Assembly: GCA_034769895.1 (NCBI GenBank)
Contig: CM068372.1
Location: 435,740,958-435,804,957 of the forward strand
From: Magicicada septendecula
Taxonomy: Eukaryota; Arthropoda; Insecta; Hemiptera; Cicadidae
Length of the DNA: 64,000 nucleotides
Direction: 5' to 3'
Shown here: in pieces, positions 58,861-64,000 of the stretch
Layout of the letters: the number at the start of each line of letters is the position of its first letter
Position numbering within the stretch: the stretch's first letter is position 1
Position numbers and translations under genes: made by a program
The notes under the pieces: generated by a model
What the model was told of the DNA's origin: nothing
Database searches by the model: none
What the model saw: the letters and a program-made list of their open reading frames with translations, nothing else

Positions 58861-59323
58861 TGGTTAAACTTTGTACTGTAAACTCCGCATTGCGGTCCGT
58901 GCAGTGACGTCATTTTTCCCCCTGCTATTCTGCTGCCGGCTTGAATTCAGGCTAGCAGCAGTCAAATTTATGTTAGTTACTTGCAAGAATCCGGACGGGC
59001 AACTTGCCTCTGTTCGCCAGCCGCGGCTACATTATTTTCAACATTTCTAAATTTTAGCATGATCATCATGCGCTAATTACGTAGGCGATCTCAGCCTCTA
59101 CACATGATTGTGTCCTTCAGTATTTAATTCTATCTCAATTCTCAGGCATTTATGTCGCGCTAAACTGCACGCGCCAGTAACTATTTCTTATTAATTTTCA
59201 ATAAACAATTATCTCAAAAAACATATACAGTCCACTTCGTTACTTCATTTCTCACCAGCTAACTCAACAACTAGCGTTCTAAGACTAACTTAAGATCACT
59301 TCGAAAGCGTCTAAGACGCAACA
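58861..59323 (+). repeat. BEL 3' LTR (463 bp)
   Basis: Starts TGGTTAAACTTTGTACTG, ends GACGCAACA; preceded by GTGCGGGTAGTA and followed by AATAG, the presumed target duplication. Confidence 0.9.
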
Positions 59324-59328
59324 AATAG

Positions 59329-60420
59329 TATCACTAAAAAATGTTTTGACTGTGCTCCTAATGCAGAAAACCTATTTACAAAATGCCAGGGTGTCAAATA
59401 TGTCTCGGTTGGATTTAAAAAGTGGTTTTTGGCAAATCCCATTAGCTCAAGATAGCAGAAAGTTCACGGCATTTTTATATAGAAATAAATGCTACCAGTT
59501 CAAGGTAGTGCCCTTTGGTTTGGTAACCAGCTTCGCTGCGATGGTGAAATGCCTGGAATTAGCGTTGGGTCCTGAGGTGGAAGACTTTGTGAGTGTTTTC
59601 GTCGACGACATACTAGTCATATCTAAATCGTTTGATGAGCATTTGAAGCATCTGGATATTGTATTCAGCAAACTCCGTCAGGCCAACTTGGTACTTAACT
59701 ACGAGAAATGCGAATTCGGTAAGTCCGAAATAAAATTGTTGGGTCACATTATATCGGCGCAGGGTGTTAGTACAGACCCTGAAAGATAGAATCCATCACT
59801 GGATTTCCAACACCTAAAAGAACGAAGGACATTAGAGCTTTCCTAGGACTTACCGGGTATTACCGTCGATTCGCACCTGCGTATGCGAAAACAATAGTAC
59901 CATTGTTGGAACTACTTCGAAAAAACACCAAATGGCGATGGGAGGCAAGACACGAAGAGGCACTTAACGCGGTGAAGGACTTATTTAAAGAGAATCTACA
60001 CGTGTTTCACCCTGAGAAGGAAGGAACATATGTTCTAAACTACGATGCTTCGGATTATGCCATTGGTGGAATTTTATATTAAAGGAATAAGAATGGTGAA
60101 CTTAAAGTCATCGCTCATGTAAATCGGTCGTTAAAAGGCTCTGAGCGAAACTATTTTACTGCCGAAAAAGAAATTTTAGCTATAGTTTATTGTGTTAGTA
60201 AGTTTAGGTATTATTTAGTAGGTAAGCATTTCGAAATTTTATCGGATAACCAAGCTTTGTCATTTTTGTTAAAGTGTAAACTTGCAAATCCCCGAATGTC
60301 ACGATGGATAATGGCTATGCAAGTATATGATTTTAGTATTAAGTACTGCAAAGCTAGCGACAACAAGTTGGGGGATACTTTGAGTCGTTATCCACCTGTG
60401 CGTCAGGAAACTCATTCGGG
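59329..60420 (+). other. Gypsy-3 reverse transcriptase (second part) and RNase H (fossil)
   Basis: RT resumes with RLDLKSGFWQIPLAQDSRK, YQFKVVPFGLVTS, the catalytic VFVDDILVIS (about 59598-59627) and NYEKCEFGKSEIKLLGHII. The connection FLGLTGYYRRFAPAYAK follows, then RNase H LNYDASDYAIGGI and TAEKEILAIVYCVSKFRYY with NKLGDTLSRYPP. It belongs with the part at 48171-48620. A few breaks are apparent. Confidence 0.88.
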
Positions 60421-60552
60421 GGATAAGAATGAAATACAAATCTTGGCGATAAAATATGCTTTACCTAATGAGATTAAAACTTTATTAAAGAACATAAATG
60501 TTGAACAACAACGTGACGACAAAATTAGAAAAATAATAAATGACATACAGGT

Positions 60553-61635
60553 TTGTACAAGCTGATTGACGGACAATGGAAGATTATGGTTCCTGACCAT
60601 CTCATAGAGGACCTAACATGGGCATGCCATGATAGTCTTGCTAATGCTGGTGCTTACAAATGCTACCTGACACTGCGGGAATATTTTATATGGATGAACA
60701 TGGCCAGAAAAGTTAAATCAGTACTTCGTACCTGCCACACCTGCCTGACAGCCAAACATTCTAATCAACACACATACGTGGAAATGGGAAACATCGTTAT
60801 GCATGGAAAAAATGAGTTACTATGTATCGATTTCCTTGGACCATTACCACGTGCGGCTAGGGGGATGAGAAACCTGGTGTGTACGGATGCCTTCACAAAG
60901 AATGTAAGTCTTTATGCTGTGGGTAGACCCACAACAGATGCGGTACTGAGGATAATTTTAGAAAAGTACATCCCAAAATATGATCATGTAAAGAAGATCC
61001 TGTCTGATCAAGGCACGCAATTCCAGAATAAAAAATGGAAAGCCGAATTAGAGAAGCGGGGCATTCAAGCAGTCCTGACAGCCATTCGTAGACCCCAAGG
61101 GAATCTCGCCGAGAGGGTGAATAGAGAGCTCGGTCGTTTATTCAGGACTTATTGTAACAATAACCAAAGCAAGTGGCTAGAGTATCTGGAGTTTTCCGAG
61201 AACGCCATAAATGGGTGTTACAATAATACGACTGGATATACGCCATCAGAACTGCAGTCAGATATCCAACCAAAGCGTGTCTGGAGTGATTATATAAAAA
61301 GGGTAGCTACTCAAAATTTGCCGATGCCAAACGAAGTTAAGCGTTTGGGTGCAAAGGAGAGGATAAGGAAGTTTGCCGAACAGCGGTCAGAAAAATTTAA
61401 TTCTGATCATAAGCTGCAATCGTTCAGAGTAGGCGAGTTAATTTTACTAAAAGCTTTAAATGTAAATAGTAGTATTGATAATACCACAGCTAAATTCAAT
61501 AGACTTTATAATGGTCCATTTATGTTATCTGAACAGGTGGGAAAACAAACCTACATTGTTACAAATCAAAATACTAACAAAACAATTGGGAAATTCCATG
61601 CGTCGTCATTACGCAAGTATTATGTCAAAAATTAA
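60553..61635 (+). other. Gypsy-3 integrase region (fossil)
   Basis: The zinc-binding end includes CHDSLANAGAYKCYLTLREY and RTCHTCLTAKHSN. The core has LLCIDFLGPLPRA, VCTDAFTKNVSLYAV, ILSDQGTQFQNKKW and RPQGNLAERVNRELGRLF. The C-terminal part ends FNRLYNGPFMLSEQ and FHASSLRKYYVKN. The frame is open over its whole length, unusually good for an element with 3% LTR divergence. Confidence 0.9.
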
Positions 61636-62037
61636 TGTTCACGTATATCTGGGTATATAAAGAATGAATGTCATAAGGTAATTGTTAAATTAAGTAAATT
61701 GTGTAAATTCATGTTTGTTTGAACCATGTGGGTAAATATGTTGAGAAGTGTGCGACTGGACAGTAGGTATTATGACGTCATGAACTGTTTATACTAGCTT
61801 ATCTCTCTACCCCGTGATAACAGAGATTATCAACTTCCTGCTTATGTTTATTTACATTGGAACTGACAGATGTCAAAAATTTATTGGAAGAAAATATTTT
61901 AGTTTAACAAGGATTATTTATTTATTTATTTTGAGTTTGTTATATGTTTAAAAAAAGGAAATGTTATTATTTATGTTTAAAAAATAATAACAAAAATTTA
62001 TGTTTGTGTAAACAAATTTTTTTTATCCGAGGAGGGG
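61636..62037 (+). other. Gypsy-3 3' untranslated stretch with polypurine tract
   Basis: Non-coding sequence ending in the polypurine tract GAGGAGGGG (about 62029-62037), directly followed by the LTR start ATAGAAC. Unlike Gypsy-1 and Gypsy-2 it has no GTAAG-N5-CTTAC array. Confidence 0.65.
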
Positions 62038-63060
62038 ATAGAACATTGCAGAAAAGGAAACTGTAGCCAGGACTACATGCTGATATAGCATGTTTATGAA
62101 GTTATAGGCACGTTAAAATTTGATTTTTGTTTGATTATGTTAATTAGATATGTGTTGAATTAAGAATTGGGTAAAAAACTATTATGTATCAAAATGCCCA
62201 TAAATTTATTGCTGATCATGTCATGTGCGAGTTTAATGTGCGAGTGCGCGTGTCATTCATATTTTATGAATAACTCTGTTATAAATGAACGTATCGAAGT
62301 GAGATTTGGGAAGCGCAAGCATCTTAAATAGCGCTATATTTTCTGGGTGTCAGAGACTTGTTACATACTATTTTAATAGGGATTTGTTTAGTAAAAATCA
62401 GCTTCTATAGATTCCTTATCTTTTAGAAGTCAGAAAATTTGTAGATAAAATCTATACCTGCTTCTGCAGAAATCTGCCAATCTGTTCAAGACGTTGTCTA
62501 TCAGTTCTATCCATCAATCACGTGATAGGTGTTTCGACCAATCAGCGGCCCCAATTTTCATTAAGGTTGGGTCTCCGACGACGAAAGTCTAGTTAGTTCC
62601 ATCCAGCAGCTCAAATATTACGGACGTGCTCTCTGTGCGAGTTTTTCGAACAGAAACGTTCTTATGCAAGAGTTATCAAGGACAATTATTTAGCGACGAG
62701 TTACCCGTTAGCTAATACCTTGTATTGGTACGAACTCAATATTTTCAAATAATAAAAATATTATATTTATATTTAAACAGTGCTAGTCTCGCGTGAATCA
62801 AGATTTCCGCATAGGGGAGGTTTATCCATCCAGGATACTCCTGTGTTAACGCGAGGACACCTCAAGACGCGGGAAGGTGCACGCTTAAAGCACCATAGTA
62901 AATAAATATTAAATTACAGCCCAGTTCATGTACCTTGAGATAAAGAGTAAACTGTTATCGGTGTGTCGGCGTGCGTGCGTACAAGAGGAGTGTCAGCGAA
63001 GCGTCTGTGTGCAGAGAGGAGCAGATTGCGGCGGATCACAGGACCAGCAGTGAGACGAAT
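62038..63060 (+). repeat. Gypsy-3 3' LTR, incomplete
   Basis: Collinear with 44839 to about 45888 of the 5' LTR with scattered differences. Similarity stops at GACGAAT near 63060, so the last 200 or so bases of the LTR are missing and GC-rich sequence takes over. Confidence 0.85.
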
Positions 63061-63610
63061 CAAGTGGTTGGTGGGAGTGTAAAGGTGGGGTCATGTGGGC
63101 GTGGCCTATGGGTGGTAGCGGTTGGGGCGGTGGAACAAAATGGCCGCTAGGGTCCCCTTATTGGCCAAGAGTGTTTTTGCGAGGGGTTAGGGGGTACAAA
63201 ATGGCGACCGGTCTCTCCTGATTGGTGGTTCAAGTGGACGCCCTTGGGTTTGTGCGATGGTAGGGGAAAAAATGGCGGCCGGTCGTTCCTGCAAGGATAT
63301 GGGAGGGGGTAAAATGGCGGCTTGGCCAAGACGGTTAATGGCAAGGGGAAGGGTATTACAAAATGGCGGCCGGTAGAGTGTTTGGTCATAGTACGCCCGA
63401 TGGGACGTTAAAAACAAAATGGCGGCCTAAAACTTATTTTCAGCGTCTGCGGACGTTTTCCGTCCGCCGTTCTCCCCCTCCACCACCACCACTCCGACGA
63501 TCTGCGTGGTCGCCGGCTGCCGGCGTCACGTTCTCGGGCTCGACGGTGCGCTGGAAATTGTCGGGTGGCTGCCAGAAGCCGGATGCCGGCTGCCGTAACG
63601 GCTGACAAAA
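63061..63610. promoter_or_regulatory. GC-rich block with six AAAATGGCSRC boxes
   Basis: Boxes start at 63137, 63198, 63269, 63311, 63360 and 63416, all in the same orientation and 42-71 bases apart. The best read AAAATGGCGGCC. This matches the vertebrate YY1 and TISU consensus (AAnATGGCGGC) and contains the CCAT core recognised by the fly homologue Pho. The following 63430-63610 is CG-rich (CCGCCG, CCGGCTGCCGG). Either a promoter-like region or a decayed GC-rich tandem repeat is possible. ORFs here have no recognisable domain. Confidence 0.4.
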
Positions 63611-63617
63611 TCCTGAA

Positions 63618-63713
63618 TGTGTATTTTATTGAATGTATTAATTTGATATGCCCTGCCTGTGGTAGGACCGGCATACACTATGTGTATTTAATTGTATGTA
63701 TTAATTTGATATG
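63618..63713. repeat. Direct repeat, 63-bp spacing
   Basis: TGTGTATTT-ATTG-ATGTATT followed by AATTTGATATG occurs at 63618-63650 and 63681-63713. Two near-identical copies; function unknown. Confidence 0.75.
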
Positions 63714-64000
63714 TTTGTTTGAAGTAGATACGTTTACTTTACGTTGTAAGAAAAAGCAGAGACATGTGTGGGTGTACAAAATTGGGTAATTGATATGTTG
63801 GCAAACAATTTTTATATACAAGGATTTATATTGTCGCTTGCAGTTGTGAACGAACATACATACATATGTTTTTAGCTATGACTGTACTAACGGCCAGCCA
63901 GACGATTTTAAATGAATAAATATTTGTTGTACTCGCACGCGTGCGAAACCGGTTTCGTCTCACTAGGCGAGACGCAAGCTAAACGTGGTTGAATGCGGAA
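63714..64000. other. Window end, no gene seen
   Basis: Apart from the palindrome cluster at 63933-63974, no coding or RNA feature was recognised in the final bases. Confidence 0.4.
63933..63974. repeat. Three overlapping palindromes
   Basis: TCGCACGCGTGCGA (63933-63946) and GAAACCGGTTTC (63945-63956) are perfect palindromes sharing two bases. CGTCTC (63956-63961) and GAGACG (63969-63974) then form a stem around a seven-base loop. Such clusters often mark ends of repeats or transposons. Confidence 0.8.

Larger units (their letters stand above)
48625..59323 (+). mobile_element. BEL/Pao LTR retrotransposon inserted in Gypsy-3
   Basis: LTRs of 483 bp (48625-49107) and 463 bp (58861-59323), starting TGGTTAAACTTTG and ending GACGCAACA, flank gag, protease, RT/RNase H and integrase of the BEL/Pao type. 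LTRs differ by about ten substitutions and a few indels (2-3%). Several breaks are present and the copy is not functional. It also contains a perfect palindrome in gag and a 3-kb AT-rich block after integrase. No envelope was recognised. Confidence 0.92.
44839..63060 (+). mobile_element. Gypsy-3: older Ty3/Gypsy element containing a BEL insertion
   Basis: A Ty3/Gypsy retrotransposon with a 5' LTR (about 44839-46083), gag, protease, RT/RNase H, integrase and an incomplete 3' LTR (62038-63060). Its RT is interrupted by the BEL/Pao element at 48625-59323. LTR copies differ by roughly 3% plus several indels by eye, so it is older than Gypsy-1 and Gypsy-2. It carries several breaks and is not functional. 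No envelope frame is seen. The right end is lost where GC-rich sequence begins after 63060. Confidence 0.88.

Noticed and set aside
63147-63674. Several overlapping frames in GC-rich sequence
   Set aside because: They arise from stop-poor GC-rich repeats; no domain and no consistent frame across repeats.

Overview
This is a eukaryotic, AT-rich window, most likely from an arthropod and probably an insect. The mix of Helitron, Ty3/Gypsy, BEL/Pao, mariner, piggyBac, hAT, LINE and Penelope-like sequence, an arthropod-style initiator (TCAGTC) and a C2H2 zinc-finger array all point that way. No rRNA, tRNA, CRISPR array or bacterial gene organisation was seen. The species cannot be named from the sequence alone. 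Almost everything readable is mobile DNA, much of it nested. The only credible host-type gene is a 20-finger C2H2 zinc-finger exon at 24476-26287, with a decayed finger tail to about 26690.

Layout: 1-1488 is an unassigned segment with a TATA/initiator pair, a short tandem duplication and a hairpin. From 1489 to about 18.4 kb lies a minus-strand Helitron with a recognisable 3' terminus (CTAG plus hairpin) and a decayed Rep/helicase gene. Its helicase is split by a young Ty3/Gypsy element (Gypsy-1, 2794-14384; two 2343-bp LTRs, TSD ATAG). At 18406 another LTR of the same style begins, probably solitary. The zinc-finger exon follows. Next come a 623-bp hAT-type MITE (27710-28332; 8-bp TSD) and, 15 bases after its end, Gypsy-2 (28348-36790; two 2796-bp LTRs, TSD ATAT). 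Gypsy-2 is a short-bodied relative of Gypsy-1 whose only ORF fuses a Gag coiled coil to an integrase C-terminus. A centrally deleted mariner (37065-37966), a piggyBac remnant (about 38160-38930), a Penelope-like 3' fragment (about 40600-41095) and a 5'-truncated minus-strand LINE (about 42771-44813) come next. The right third is an older Gypsy element (Gypsy-3, 44839 to about 63060) interrupted inside its reverse transcriptase by a BEL/Pao element (48625-59323). That BEL element itself carries a perfect 111-bp palindrome and a 3-kb AT-rich block. The window ends in GC-rich DNA with six AAAATGGCSRC boxes and a run of overlapping palindromes.

The most interesting signal is shared by Gypsy-1 and Gypsy-2. 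Between integrase and the 3' LTR both carry a tandem array with units of 74-92 bp. Each unit contains the same short inverted repeat, GTAAG-N5-CTTAC. The spacer varies while pairing is kept, including one two-sided change to ATAAG/CTTAT. It looks like a selected RNA hairpin or a palindromic protein-binding site, comparable in position only to known retroelement regulatory arrays. The LTRs of these two elements and the LTR at 18406 also begin with a self-complementary TGTAAC...GTTACA-type block. Retroelements are treated here as fossils, and their individual lesions are not listed.
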